Positions 52,548 through 61,622 of a DNA stretch of 64,000 bases are shown one piece after another; the stretch's first letter is position 1; every line of letters begins with the position of its first letter. The notes under the pieces are model-generated. The model was not told the DNA's origin, did not search any database, and worked only from the letters and a program-made list of their open reading frames with translations. Origin of the DNA: Natronomonas gomsonensis. GTDB lineage: Archaea; Halobacteriota; Halobacteria; Halobacteriales; Haloarculaceae. A program made the position numbers and the translations under genes. The DNA lies in NCBI RefSeq assembly GCF_024300825.1, contig NZ_CP101323.1:806001-870000 (forward strand), read 5' to 3'.

Positions 52548-52626
52548 ACCGGACCGACGGCATCCTGGCACAAAACGGCTCTGCCGCTTCGGGTGTTTAT
52601 TTGTGGTCGGCGGTCCGCCTTGGCGT

Positions 52627-53094
52627 ATGGTCTTGGATACGATTATGTACACCCTCCACACGGCCTTCGCGTCGCTGTGGGCTGGGTCAGTCCTGTTCGT
52701 CGTCGCCGCCGTCCATCCGCTCGCGATGAACGGGGATATCTCCCCCGAGAACTTCGGCAGTATCGTCTCGAAACTCCAGTGGGTGACGCGACTCAGTGTC
52801 CTCGTGACGTTCCTCACGGGCGGCCACCTCGCGGGAACGCTGTACTCCGTCGAATCGCTGACCGGAAGCGGGAGCGGCCACCTCGTCCTCACGATGCTGG
52901 CGCTGTGGCTGGCGCTCGCTGCGGTCGTCGAAATCGGCAGCGCTCGCGCACAGCGCGGTATCGAGTCGGGGAAAATCCGCGAACCGGCCCGCGACGCCCG
53001 CCCGTTCTACCTCGCCGCCGCCGTCCTCGCCGCCGGTCTGCTCGTCGTCGCCGGTCTCTTGGGTGTGGCCAGCCGATACGGCCTCCCCTTCTAG
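52627..53094 (+). CDS. Four-helix membrane protein (CopD-like)
   Basis: 155 residues with four membrane helices. 'IMYTLHTAFASLWAGSVLFVVAAVHPLA' has a His and a W-x-G-S pattern seen in CopD/DUF2269-like transporters and heme proteins. Other His residues sit at helix ends ('GGHLAGT'). Function is unknown. It is divergent from yqeC (79 bp) and convergent with the FAH-family gene, overlapping 4 bp. Confidence 0.7.
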   Translation: MVLDTIMYTLHTAFASLWAGSVLFVVAAVHPLAMNGDISPENFGSIVSKLQWVTRLSVLVTFLTGGHLAGTLYSVESLTGSGSGHLVLTMLALWLALAAVVEIGSARAQRGIESGKIREPARDARPFYLAAAVLAAGLLVVAGLLGVASRYGLPF

Positions 53095-53861
53095 GGAATC
53101 CGAACCTCGTTTTCCAGCGTTCCGACGCCCTCGACGGTCACCTCGACCGTGTCGCCGTCCTCCAACGGGCCGACGCCCTCGGGTGTCCCCGTCGAAATCA
53201 CGTCGCCCGCTTCGAGCGTTATATACGTCGTAATCTCCTCGATGAGTTCCGGCACCGAGAAGATGAACTGCTCTCGGGAGGAGTCCTGTCGGAGTTCGCC
53301 GTTGACCCGACACTGGACGGCGGCGTCCTCCGGCACCTCGTCGGGCGAGGCCACCACCGGACCGATTGGTGCAGCGTCGTCGAAGGCCTTCCCTCGGACC
53401 CAGTTGGTCTCGACGGACTGGTCGTCGCGATTCGAGAGGTCGTTCACGCAGGTGTACCCCGCGATGACCGACTCGGCGTCGTCGGCGTCGACGTTCCGAC
53501 AGCGATCGCCGATGACGACGCCCAACTCCGCCTCGTAGTCGAGTCGCTGCTTGTCGGGCAGCAACTCGACGGTCTGGCCGTGGCTGGCGACCGCGTTCGG
53601 CGGTTTGAGGAACAGAAGCGGACGGTCAGGGACCTCCTTGCCCTGTTCGGCCGCGTGGTCGGCGTAGTTGAGGCCGACGCAGACGATTTTCGAGGGGTCA
53701 CACGGCGGCAGTATCTCGACCTCGTCGGCGGTGACCGTCTCCTCGCCGAGGTCGATTCGCCCCTCGTCGACGGGGTAGGCATCGATTTCACCGCCCTCGT
53801 CGTCGGTCCATTCGCCGCGGCGCACCGTCCCTTCGGAGTCGCGGAATCGGACGTATCTCAT
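53091..53861 (-). CDS. Fumarylacetoacetate hydrolase family protein
   Basis: 256 residues. The FAH fold's metal and catalytic region is visible: 'KIVCVGLNYADHAAEQG', 'LDYEAELGVVIGDRCRN' (Glu ligands), 'GYTCVNDLSNRDDQ' (Asp), 'WVRGKAFDDAAPIGP' and the C-terminal 'LEAGDVISTGTPEGVGPLEDGD'. Typical reactions are hydrolysis or decarboxylation of acylpyruvate-like substrates. The ATG at 53861 begins the conserved fold; an upstream frame extends to 53984 but would overlap the divergent promoter. Confidence 0.92.
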   Translation of the reverse strand: MRYVRFRDSEGTVRRGEWTDDEGGEIDAYPVDEGRIDLGEETVTADEVEILPPCDPSKIVCVGLNYADHAAEQGKEVPDRPLLFLKPPNAVASHGQTVELLPDKQRLDYEAELGVVIGDRCRNVDADDAESVIAGYTCVNDLSNRDDQSVETNWVRGKAFDDAAPIGPVVASPDEVPEDAAVQCRVNGELRQDSSREQFIFSVPELIEEITTYITLEAGDVISTGTPEGVGPLEDGDTVEVTVEGVGTLENEVRIP

Positions 53862-53948
53862 GTGGGCGTCCGACGGCCGGCCGTGGCTTAAGCGTTCGCG
53901 GTTCGAGCTCGGCCCCATGCTTTTGCGGGGCGGCAACGAACGCCAACC

Positions 53949-54911
53949 ATGCGAGTCGGCCTGTTCGCGGCCCACGAACAGCACGCACCGACAACGCTGT
54001 TAGCGCACGCCAGCGCCGCCGAAGCAGTCGGCTTCGACAGCGTCTGGACGAGCGACCACTTTCACCCGTGGTGGCACACGGACGCCCACTGCGGGGCGGC
54101 ATGGCCGTGGCTCGGGGCGGCACTGGAGCGCACCGACGAAGTGGCCTTCAGCACCGGCGTCACGCCGCCAATCGGGCGGTATCATCCCGGTCTAATCGCC
54201 CAGACGTTCGCCACCCTCGGCGCGATGTACCCCGGCCGAATCCGGCTGACGCTGGCGACGGGCGAGGCGATGAACGAGAAACCGCTCGGCTACGAGTGGC
54301 CCGACTACCCCGAGCGCAAGGCGCGACTCGTCGACGCCTGCGAAATAATCGACCGGCTGTGGGACGGTGGCTTCCACGACTACGACGGCCATCATTGGAC
54401 GCTCGATTCCGCGCGACTGTACACCCTGCCCGATGAGCGCGTTCCGCTGTACGTCGCTGGGAACGGGCCACAAACCGCCGAAGTCGCCGGGCGCTACGCC
54501 GACGGGTTCCTCACCTTGGTCGACCCCGAGACGTACGAGTCCGAACTCCTGCCGGCGTTGGAACGCGGCGCGGCCGAGGCCGGTCGGGACCCCGATGACA
54601 TCGACCGGATTCGGCAGTTCACGGTCGCATACGGCGACGACCCCGAAGCCTGCCGTGAGGCCGCCGGCTTTTGGCGCGGAACGGTCGCCGTCGACTTCGA
54701 CGACGGCGTCGCGGACCCCAGGGAAATCGAACGACAGGGCCGTGAGGTACCCCTCTCGGAACTCGACGAGTGGGGACTGATTACGACAGATATCGAGGAG
54801 GTACTCGCGGAAATCGAACGGCACGAAGCGGCCGGCTTCGACGAAATCGAGTTCCTCTCGTCGTCGCCGGACCAAGAGGCGTTCATCGAGGCACTCGGCG
54901 AGTACCTGTGA
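53949..54911 (+). CDS. LLM-class flavin-dependent oxidoreductase (F420-linked type)
   Basis: 320 residues of the luciferase-like (beta/alpha)8 family. 'FDSVWTSDHFHPWWHTDAHCGAAWPWLGAALERTDEVAFSTGVTPPIGRYHPGLIAQTFATLGAMYPGRIRLTLATGEAMNE' matches the F420-dependent glucose-6-phosphate dehydrogenase-related subgroup. The substrate is unknown; the F420 preference is inferred. It is divergent from the FAH gene. Confidence 0.9.
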   Translation: MRVGLFAAHEQHAPTTLLAHASAAEAVGFDSVWTSDHFHPWWHTDAHCGAAWPWLGAALERTDEVAFSTGVTPPIGRYHPGLIAQTFATLGAMYPGRIRLTLATGEAMNEKPLGYEWPDYPERKARLVDACEIIDRLWDGGFHDYDGHHWTLDSARLYTLPDERVPLYVAGNGPQTAEVAGRYADGFLTLVDPETYESELLPALERGAAEAGRDPDDIDRIRQFTVAYGDDPEACREAAGFWRGTVAVDFDDGVADPREIERQGREVPLSELDEWGLITTDIEEVLAEIERHEAAGFDEIEFLSSSPDQEAFIEALGEYL

Positions 54912-55008
54912 CCGTCCGTCTCCGACTCCGACATCACGTTTTTCTCGTCGGCAACTGCAAGCCCCGCTGTGTAGGAGCGTTCGCCGAGTTGCTGTGTCTG
55001 GCGTTAAA

Positions 55009-55434
55009 TTACAGCGGCTTCCGCATCTCGCGGTGCGGGATACCCGCGTCTTCGAACTCCTCGCTTGTCACCTCGTAGCCGAGTCGCTCGTAGAACTCGA
55101 CGACCGGGACTTGGGCATGGAGGACGACCTCCTCGTAGCCACGGTCGGCCGCCTCCGCTTCGAGTGTTTCCATCAGCGCCCGGCCGAGGCCGGTTCCGCG
55201 GTGTGATTCGACGACGGCGACCCGTTCGGCCTTCGCCGTCGTCTCGTCGTAGGCACGCATCCGTGCCGCCCCGACCGCCGTTCCCTCGTCGGTCGCGAGG
55301 AAGTGTATCGCCTCGTCGTCTTTGCCGTCGAGTTCCCTGTGTTCGGGGACGCCCTGTTCGTCGATGAACACTTCGCGACGGACAGCGAGGGCGTCGTCCA
55401 GTTCACTGTCGGTTTCGACCCGGCGAACGTCCAT
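55009..55434 (-). CDS. GNAT-family N-acetyltransferase
   Basis: 141 residues. The acetyl-CoA loop is '[26 protein letters not shown]' (R-G-x-G-L-G), and 'FYERLGYEV' is the typical C-terminal motif. The N-terminal '[33 protein letters not shown]' resembles the ElaA-like subfamily. The acceptor is unknown. A longer open frame upstream is spurious because it covers the divergent hydrolase gene. Confidence 0.92.
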   Translation of the reverse strand: MDVRRVETDSELDDALAVRREVFIDEQGVPEHRELDGKDDEAIHFLATDEGTAVGAARMRAYDETTAKAERVAVVESHRGTGLGRALMETLEAEAADRGYEEVVLHAQVPVVEFYERLGYEVTSEEFEDAGIPHREMRKPL

Positions 55435-55503
55435 ACGCGAGGCGTGTGTGCCGAGCGGCCTGACGTTTCCGGTCGCCGTCTGCGACCGCGGTGGACACCC
55501 ATG

Positions 55504-55511
55504 CTTAATAC
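55504..55511 (+). promoter_or_regulatory. TATA-like box of the MBL-fold hydrolase gene
   Basis: CTTAATAC, 26-33 nt before the ATG at 55537, predicting a leaderless transcript. Confidence 0.45.
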
Positions 55512-55536
55512 GCTGACGGGAGTACTCCGAGGCGCA

Positions 55537-56256
55537 ATGGAACTCACCTGGTACGGCCACTCGACGTGGCATGTTGCGGTCGACGGAACCGACCTGCTCA
55601 TCGACCCGTTCTTCGAGAACCCGAAGACGGACACCGACCCCGAGGAGGTAGACGCCGATTACGTCCTGTTGACCCACGGCCACGCCGACCACATCGGCGA
55701 CGCCGACCGCTTCTCGGGAGCGACGCTGGTCGCCGTGCCCGAACTCGTCAGTTATGCCGAGGACAACTTCGGCTACGAGGACGCCGTCGGGGGGATGGGG
55801 ATGAACCTCGGAGGAACCGTCGAGTGCGGCGATGCGTGGGTGACGATGGTTCGGGCCGACCACACCAACGGCATCGAAACCGACTACGGTGCCTCGGCGG
55901 GGATGCCGGCCGGTTTCGTCATCAGCGACAAGAAGCCGACACAGGAGTCCGACCCCGACACCACCACGTTCTATCACGCCGGCGACACCAGTCTCATGGT
56001 CGAGATGCGCGAGGTCATCGCCCCGTTCCTCGAACCCGACTTCGCGGCACTTCCCGCCGGTGACCACTTCACGATGGGGCCGGCCCAAGCCGCCATCGCG
56101 GCCGACTGGCTCGATGTCGACTACGCCTGCCCGATGCACTACGACACGTTCCCGCCGATAGAAATCGATACGGAGGACTTCGAGCGTGAACTGAAGGCCA
56201 CGGGTGCCGGCGCCGAGGCAGTCATCCTCGACGGCGACGAGTCCTACACGCTGTAG
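55537..56256 (+). CDS. UPF0173-like metal-dependent hydrolase (MBL fold)
   Basis: 239 residues. '[23 protein letters not shown]' and the metal site '[17 protein letters not shown]' (H-x-H-x-D-H) are clear, with more ligands in 'ADHTNG' and 'FYHAGDTSL'. The family belongs to the beta-lactamase-like zinc hydrolases with unknown physiological substrate. Confidence 0.92.
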   Translation: MELTWYGHSTWHVAVDGTDLLIDPFFENPKTDTDPEEVDADYVLLTHGHADHIGDADRFSGATLVAVPELVSYAEDNFGYEDAVGGMGMNLGGTVECGDAWVTMVRADHTNGIETDYGASAGMPAGFVISDKKPTQESDPDTTTFYHAGDTSLMVEMREVIAPFLEPDFAALPAGDHFTMGPAQAAIAADWLDVDYACPMHYDTFPPIEIDTEDFERELKATGAGAEAVILDGDESYTL

Positions 56257-56277
56257 GCGGTCGAGCGCTACACCGAC

Positions 56278-56286
56278 TTTTTATAC
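56278..56286 (+). promoter_or_regulatory. TATA-like box of the OsmC-like gene
   Basis: TTTTTATAC, 25-33 nt before the ATG at 56311, predicting a leaderless transcript. Confidence 0.5.
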
Positions 56287-56310
56287 TCGCCGTCCGATTG
56301 TTCGTCCGCA

Positions 56311-56709
56311 ATGGCTGACATCGAGACCACTACCGTCAACGAGGAGAAGTTTCACGCACTGAGCCGAGCCGGCGATTTCGAGTTGAGCATCGACGCCACT
56401 GGGTCCGACGGCCCCACACCGAACGAGGTACTCGTCGCCGACTACGCTTCCTGTTTCAGTTTCGCCTGCCGCGCGGGCGCCCAGCGGGAACTCGACATCG
56501 ACCTCGGTAAAATCGAAGCCGAGGCCGAAGCCGCCCTCGACGACGATGACGACCTCGAATCCATCGCCTTCCACCTCCACATCGAAGCGGACCTCGACGA
56601 CGAGCAAGTCGAGAACGTCATCGAGTTGGGCGAGGAAATCTGTCACGTCCACGCGGCACTCCGAGAGGGACTCCGCGCCGATATCGACGTGACTGCCGAC
56701 GCTTTCTAA
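56311..56709 (+). CDS. OsmC-like peroxiredoxin-family protein
   Basis: 132 residues. It has the OsmC pattern 'PNEVLVADYASCFSFACRAGAQRELDIDLGKIEAEAEAALDD' with one conserved Cys, and 'IEADLDDEQVENVIELGEEICHVHAALREG' with the second Cys. The two Cys allow organic hydroperoxide reduction. No stress regulator lies next to it. Confidence 0.9.
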   Translation: MADIETTTVNEEKFHALSRAGDFELSIDATGSDGPTPNEVLVADYASCFSFACRAGAQRELDIDLGKIEAEAEAALDDDDDLESIAFHLHIEADLDDEQVENVIELGEEICHVHAALREGLRADIDVTADAF

Positions 56710-56730
56710 CGCGGCGTTCTCGGCCCCGTC

Positions 56731-56904
56731 TCAGAACTGCTTGAGATTCTGGAGGTCGTGTTCGGTTCGGGCGAACTCCGAGAGCCGTCTGCTCGCGTGA
56801 CAGTTCGGGCAGTGGAACGTCCGGCCGGGGTCGGGCAACTCGCTCGGGGAATCCTGCCAATTCTTACCACACTCGGGACACAACAGTCGGACGTACGTTT
56901 CCAT
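56731..56904 (-). CDS. Small zinc-ribbon protein
   Basis: 57 residues, below the size often annotated. METYVRLLCPECGKNWQDSP and TFHCPNCHASRRLSEF give two CxxC knuckles, then a charged C-terminal helix ending 'DLQNLKQF'. This is a typical haloarchaeal mini zinc-finger protein. The gene is convergent with the OsmC gene and precedes a predicted lipoprotein gene by 43 bp in the opposite sense of genome order. Function unknown. Confidence 0.75.
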   Translation of the reverse strand: METYVRLLCPECGKNWQDSPSELPDPGRTFHCPNCHASRRLSEFARTEHDLQNLKQF

Positions 56905-56947
56905 ACCTCCGGGAACGGCGGGCAGGTATGAAAACCTTTGTCACGAA

Positions 56948-57352
56948 TCAGTCGTCCACGACGACCGCCGGTGCGAGCGTCTCGTTGATTCGGCGGCCGT
57001 ACTCGCTTGCGTCGATATCGCCGGAGACGTAGGCGCTTGCCCACGCTGCGTCGGCATACCACGTCAGCGTTCGGTCGGCGTAGGCGATGCTGTCGAGTTT
57101 CTCGACGTTCCACCCCTCACCGACCCGTTCGGCGAAGGCAACGGCGACGGCGCCGAGGTCGTCGCCGACGCTGTCACTGTCGTACTCCACCGAGACCACG
57201 CCCGAATCCAGCGCAAGTGCCTCGAGCGTGACACCGCGGGATTCGACGTCGTCACGGAACGCCGCCCTGTGGTCGACATCGTCGCCGAGACAGCCGGCGA
57301 GGGCCGCCGTCGCCGCAGTACCCGAACCGACGATGAACTCCCGTCGTCGCAT
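56948..57352 (-). CDS. Small lipoprotein of unknown function
   Basis: 134 residues. The N-terminus MRRREFIVGSGTAATAALAGC is a twin-arginine signal with lipobox Cys. The mature part 'HRAAFRDDVESRGVTLEALALDSGVVSVEYDSDSVGDDLGAVAVAFAERVGEGWNVEKLDSIAYADRTLTWYADAAWASAYVSGDI' is an alpha/beta domain not tied to a known family. It lies between the zinc-ribbon gene and tfb on the same strand. Confidence 0.78.
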   Translation of the reverse strand: MRRREFIVGSGTAATAALAGCLGDDVDHRAAFRDDVESRGVTLEALALDSGVVSVEYDSDSVGDDLGAVAVAFAERVGEGWNVEKLDSIAYADRTLTWYADAAWASAYVSGDIDASEYGRRINETLAPAVVVDD

Positions 57353-57430
57353 ACGCTACGCTAGGGACGGTTAGTAAAAGCGATTGAAAACGTTTCACGC
57401 CGCGAATCGAGCGATGAATCCGAACCGGGG

Positions 57431-58414
57431 TTAGGCCGTAACCACGTCGCCAGCCTCCAGCAACTCCTTGTATCGGTTTCGGATGGTGACCTCGGAGATA
57501 TCGGCCACCTCGCTTACGTCGCTTTGTGTGACCTTCTCGTTGCAGAGCAGGGCGGCGGCGTACACCGAGGCGGCAGCCAGACCGACCGGCGACTTCCCCG
57601 AGAGGATGCCGTCCTCGCGGGCGGCCTCGATGAGTTCGCGGGCGCGACGTTCGACCTCGTCGGGGAGGTCGAGGTCGCTGACGAACCGCGGGATGTAGCT
57701 CTCGGGGTCCGCCGGCTTGACCTCGAGGTTCAACTCGCGGATGATGTAGCGATACGTCCGCGTGAGCTCCATCTTGTCGACGCGGGAGACGCGCTCTACC
57801 TCGTCGAGGCTGCGGGGGACGCCGGCCTGTCGGGCGGCGGCGTACAGCGACGCCGTGGCCACGCCCTCGATGGAGCGGCCGGGCAGGAGGTTGTCCTGCA
57901 GCGCTCGGCGGTAGATGACGCTGGCCGTCTCGCGGACATTCTCGGGGAGGCCAAGGGCGCTCGCCATGCGGTCGATTTCGCCGAGTGCCTGCTTGAGGTT
58001 GCGCTCCTTCGAATCCCGCGTGCGGAACCGCTCGTTCCAGGTGCGAAGTCGCTGCATCTTCTGGCGCTGACGACTCGACAGGGAGTTGCCGTAGGCGTCT
58101 TTGTCCTGCCAACCGATGTTCGTCGACAGGCCCTTGTCGTGCATCATCTTCGTCGTCGGCGCGCCGACACGGGATTTGCTGTCTTTTTCGGCCGAATCGA
58201 AGGCGCGCCACTCCGGTCCGCGGTCGATTTCGTCCTCCTCGACGACCAGTCCGCACTCGCTGCAGACTGTCTCGCCGTGTTCGGTGTCGGATTCGAGTCG
58301 GGCGCCACACTCCGGACACACTGTCGTGTCTTCGTGCTCGTGTTCGTCGGCTCGCTCGGTCGTCGTCTCGGTACTTCGCTCGTCGGTGTAGGTTCGGATG
58401 CTTGTATCGCTCAT
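57431..58414 (-). CDS. tfb: Transcription initiation factor B
   Basis: 327 residues. The N-terminal zinc ribbon (CPECGARLESDTEHGETVCSECG, near 33-55) is followed by the B-reader/B-linker region ('EWRAFDSAEKDSKSRVGAPTTKMMHDKGLSTNIGWQDKDAYGN') and two cyclin-fold repeats (about 125-215 and 220-310) with 'AARQAGVPRSLDEVERVSRVDKMELTRTYRYI' and 'QSDVSEVADISEVTIRNRYKELL'. It binds the TBP-TATA complex and BRE. Haloarchaea usually have several TFB paralogues; which one this is cannot be told. Confidence 0.96.
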   Translation of the reverse strand: MSDTSIRTYTDERSTETTTERADEHEHEDTTVCPECGARLESDTEHGETVCSECGLVVEEDEIDRGPEWRAFDSAEKDSKSRVGAPTTKMMHDKGLSTNIGWQDKDAYGNSLSSRQRQKMQRLRTWNERFRTRDSKERNLKQALGEIDRMASALGLPENVRETASVIYRRALQDNLLPGRSIEGVATASLYAAARQAGVPRSLDEVERVSRVDKMELTRTYRYIIRELNLEVKPADPESYIPRFVSDLDLPDEVERRARELIEAAREDGILSGKSPVGLAAASVYAAALLCNEKVTQSDVSEVADISEVTIRNRYKELLEAGDVVTA

Positions 58415-58706
58415 TGTGGATGGGTTACGCCCGTCTCCGGAGGTGGAAAACCCGAAGAAATCCGGTATCGGACTGTTGCTAACAGTATGTTAGTTCGAAA
58501 GGTACTTAAACCTTTCGCAGGTGTGTGGCTCGAATACACCGATATCGGGCAGTACAGGCAGTATTGTGTGTTACCGAATGTCGTGTGTTACACCTTGCCC
58601 AACGATTGTTAGTGATAAATGTTGCTACGAACGATGGGCTCCACATGAAATACGCCACGGCGGCCGGTCCGCCGTTTCCGAGTCGGACGCGGTGTCGCGT
58701 CCGTCG
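58415..58706. promoter_or_regulatory. tfb upstream region with nested inverted repeats
   Basis: The 292-bp gap between tfb and the surface-protein gene holds no gene. It has two perfect dyads. CTAACAGTATGTTAG (58479-58493) has 6-bp arms. CGAAAGGT at 58496-58503 pairs with ACCTTTCG at 58510-58517. The centre of the second reads TTTAAGTA on the minus strand, a good archaeal TATA box, about 90 nt before the tfb start. GTGTGTTAC is repeated at 58566 and 58583. The arrangement suggests regulated, perhaps autoregulated, transcription of tfb. Confidence 0.45.
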
Positions 58707-61067
58707 TCAGTTCAGTCGACGAGCGGCCAGCACCGAGCCGAGGATGGCCAACAGCGCGACGACTGCACCGAAGCCGGCGCCGTCGGCGCTGGAGTCGCCG
58801 TCGGTTTCGGTCATGTCGTCCATGCTGTCCGTCTCGCCCATGTCGTCGTCTTCGACCGTCAGCGAGGCGTCGTCGAGGACGATGTCACCGCCTTCCGTGG
58901 TGTAGGGACTGTCCTCACCGCCTTCGGTGTCGACGAAGTCGTACTCCTGATTGCCGTTCGTGTCGAGGTGCGGCATCGCGACGGCGGTGCCGTCCTCCTC
59001 GTACGGCGTATCCAGGCTGACCTCGATGTCGGAGTGGTCCCCGGATTCGAGGTACTCACTGGTGCCACGGACGCTGTCGAACGTCGCACCGTCTAGGAGC
59101 GTCCCGTCGTGAATCGTCACGAAGCCACCCTGCGAGAGGGAGGCGCTGTCGACCGTGACGGAGTTGCCGTCGGTCGTCTGGTCGGAGATGGAGACGCTCG
59201 CCTCCGGAACCGCCGTCACCGTCGCGGGAGCCACGTTAGCGCTTCCAGCGACAGTGTACGGGGCGTCGTCCGCGCCCTCACTGGTGACGAAGTCGTAGGC
59301 TTCGTTGCCGTTGGTGTCGAGGTGCGGCATCGCAACGAAGGTGTCCTCGCCGCCGGGTACCTCGTCGACGGGGACGCTGACGTTCTCGTGCGTGCCCGGA
59401 CCGAGGTACTCGCTGGTGCCGCGGACGCTGTCGAAGACAGCGCCGTCGAGTACCGTCGAGTCGTGGAGCGTGACGAAGCCACCGTTGTGCAGCGTGACGC
59501 TGTCGACGGTGACGGTGTCGGAAACGTCCTCCTGACCGGTGAACGTCACCTGTGCCTGCACGCTCGCTCGGTAGGTGTCGATAACTGCGCCGCCGTTGGC
59601 AGTGTAGGGGCCGTCCTCGGCGCCTTCACTGCTCACGAAGTCGTACTCCTCGTTATCGTTGGTGTCCCGGTGGGCCATCGGGATGGCCGTCTGGGAGGTC
59701 TTCATCGGTTCGTCCAAGGTGACCTCCACGTCGGAGTGGAACCCGGCTTCGAGGTACTCGCTGGTGCCACGGACGCTGTCGAACGTCGCCCCGCCGAGCA
59801 GCGAGGGGTCGTGAATCGTCACGAAGCCGCCCTCCGAGAGGTCGACGTGGTGGACCGTCACGGTGTTGCCGTTGGATTCCTGCTGGGAACCGGAGACCAG
59901 CGCCGAAACCGTCGCGTTGGCGGTGTCGACGACGGCGTCACCGGAGTCGGTCGTGTACGGACCGTCCTGTTGGCCCTCACTGTCCGGGAAGTCGTACGCT
60001 TCGTTGTCGTTGGTGTCCTTGTGAGCCATCGGGACGAGCGTGTCGTCCTCTTCGAGCGGCTCGTCCAGCGTCACGTGGATGTCCTTGTGCGTGCCGGGTT
60101 CGAGGTACTCGCTCGTGCCGCGGATGCTGTCGAAGACATCGCCGTCGAGCACCGTCGAGTCGTGAACCGTCACGAACCCGCCGTTCGGCAGGAACGCTTC
60201 GTCGACAACGACGAAGTTCCCGCCCGTTGAGGTGTCGTTCATCGAGACGCTGGCCTCGTCCGTCGGCGTCACTGCCGCCGTGTCGACCACAATGTCGAAG
60301 TCGGAGTTGGGGTCTTCGAACGGCCCGTCCGCGTCGCCCTCGCTGGTGACGAAGTCGTACTCGCCGTTGTCGTTGGTGTCCTTGTGCGGCATCGGGATGA
60401 TGGTGTCCTCGTTGTCGAGTTCATCGTCGAGTTCGACACGAACGTCCTCGTGGACGCCCGCAGAGAGAACGCCGCTGACGCCGCGGACGCTGTCGAAGGT
60501 GTTGCCGTCCAGAAGCGAACTGTCGTGAATCGCAACGAAGCCGCTCTCGGAGAGTTCGACGCGGTCGACGGAGACCGACGAGCCGCCGGTCGACTGGTCG
60601 GACATGGCCACCGTCGCGGTGGTGGTCACGTTCGCGCTATCGATGACGATGTCGCCGTCCTCGTTCGTCGAGGGGCCGTCTTCCTCGCCGCCGCTGGAGA
60701 CGAACTCGTAGGTTCGGTCGCCGTCGGTGTCGAGGTGCGGCATCGCGATGAGCGTCTCGTCGTCTTCGAGCGGTTCGTCCAGCGTCACGGTGACGTTGCT
60801 GTGATTGCCTGCCTCGAGGTAGCCGGACGTGCCACGAACGCTCGTGAGCACCGCCTCGCCGCCGTCGTTAAGGCTGGAGTCGTGAATCGCGACGAACCCA
60901 CCTTCGGGCAGGTACACGTCGTCGACGACGACCGTGTGGCCGCCGCTCGTCTGGTCTGAAATCGATGCTGAAGCCACGTGGTTTGCCGACACGACGCCCA
61001 CTCCCGCGGTCGCGACGCTTGCGACCATGAGCAGAGTCATGACGACTGCACCTATGCGTCGATGCAT
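58707..61067 (-). CDS. Six-repeat cell-surface protein with C-terminal anchor
   Basis: 786 residues. A Sec-type signal peptide (about 1-28, MHRRIGAVVMTLLMVASVATAG) is followed by six repeats of roughly 110-120 residues, each with a motif like 'VTVDSASLSQGGFVTIHDG', then 'LDGATFDSVRGTSEYLE.G.H', then 'AMPHLDTNGN..YDFV'. This fits the DUF7282-type repeat. An acidic linker leads to a C-terminal hydrophobic helix and Arg-rich end ('GAVVALLAILGSVLAARRLN'), like PGF-CTERM/archaeosortase-type anchors although the PGF triplet itself is not seen. It is a probable S-layer-associated or adhesive protein. Confidence 0.88.
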   Translation of the reverse strand: MHRRIGAVVMTLLMVASVATAGVGVVSANHVASASISDQTSGGHTVVVDDVYLPEGGFVAIHDSSLNDGGEAVLTSVRGTSGYLEAGNHSNVTVTLDEPLEDDETLIAMPHLDTDGDRTYEFVSSGGEEDGPSTNEDGDIVIDSANVTTTATVAMSDQSTGGSSVSVDRVELSESGFVAIHDSSLLDGNTFDSVRGVSGVLSAGVHEDVRVELDDELDNEDTIIPMPHKDTNDNGEYDFVTSEGDADGPFEDPNSDFDIVVDTAAVTPTDEASVSMNDTSTGGNFVVVDEAFLPNGGFVTVHDSTVLDGDVFDSIRGTSEYLEPGTHKDIHVTLDEPLEEDDTLVPMAHKDTNDNEAYDFPDSEGQQDGPYTTDSGDAVVDTANATVSALVSGSQQESNGNTVTVHHVDLSEGGFVTIHDPSLLGGATFDSVRGTSEYLEAGFHSDVEVTLDEPMKTSQTAIPMAHRDTNDNEEYDFVSSEGAEDGPYTANGGAVIDTYRASVQAQVTFTGQEDVSDTVTVDSVTLHNGGFVTLHDSTVLDGAVFDSVRGTSEYLGPGTHENVSVPVDEVPGGEDTFVAMPHLDTNGNEAYDFVTSEGADDAPYTVAGSANVAPATVTAVPEASVSISDQTTDGNSVTVDSASLSQGGFVTIHDGTLLDGATFDSVRGTSEYLESGDHSDIEVSLDTPYEEDGTAVAMPHLDTNGNQEYDFVDTEGGEDSPYTTEGGDIVLDDASLTVEDDDMGETDSMDDMTETDGDSSADGAGFGAVVALLAILGSVLAARRLN

Positions 61068-61260
61068 ATCACACCGTTCCGGGACGTATAAAAAGGCGTT
61101 TGCCGAACTGCCACCCAAATTCGACCCACAGCCGTCCGAATTGCGGGGTTCTGGGCCGGTTTTGATGGTGATGTGAGAACTCTCGTCGCGAGCGGGTTAG
61201 TAAAAACGTACTGGCCGAACAGCGCGAAACGTTAGATGGTCGGAGCAGGTCGGCAGTGGG

Positions 61261-61566
61261 TCAGTCCCACGTAACCCACGTGAGAAACGCGAGTCCGCCG
61301 AACTCGAAGACGCGGAGGGTTGCGAGTGCGAGTTGGGCGGGGTACGGAACCATGTTGGGGTCGTGAATCCACGCCGAGAGGCCGGCGTGGAAGATGAACA
61401 GGTACGCGGCCAGCGCGTTCTCGCCGAGGAGGAACACGCCGAACAGGACGAGTCCGAGGGTGTGTTTCGACCGGAGTTCCCACCAGTTGCCACCCCACAC
61501 GTACAGCAGGGCACCCAACAGGAGGATGTTCAGGACGGCAAACACCTGTACGATACTGACGAGCAC
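61261..61566 (-). CDS. Three-helix membrane protein of wHTH cassette 2
   Basis: 101 residues with three membrane helices ('VFAVLNILLLGALLYVWGG', 'HTLGLVLFGVFLLGENALAAYLFIF', 'LATLRVFEFGGLAFLTWVTW'). It is a paralogue of the protein at 38174-38470, keeping the LFG-x-FLL-G-EN-x-LA-x-Y segment. The start is a GTG at 61566. An A+T-rich 56-bp spacer with a TATA-like stretch on the minus strand separates it from the regulator gene, so it may have its own promoter. Confidence 0.78.
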   Translation of the reverse strand: MLVSIVQVFAVLNILLLGALLYVWGGNWWELRSKHTLGLVLFGVFLLGENALAAYLFIFHAGLSAWIHDPNMVPYPAQLALATLRVFEFGGLAFLTWVTWD

Positions 61567-61622
61567 TATGAACCACCTAACTTATCGACGTACATATACT
61601 CTTACCCAAATTCCGCCCATAC

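Noticed and set aside
52005-53891. Long plus-strand frame across yqeC and the FAH gene
   Set aside because: It spans two confident genes on the opposite strand, and its translation is Arg-rich with no domain.
58700-61070. Possible CRISPR or satellite array suggested by regular DNA repeats
   Set aside because: The repeat period of about 350 bp stays in frame and codes for a six-module surface protein; there are no short identical repeats with unique spacers.
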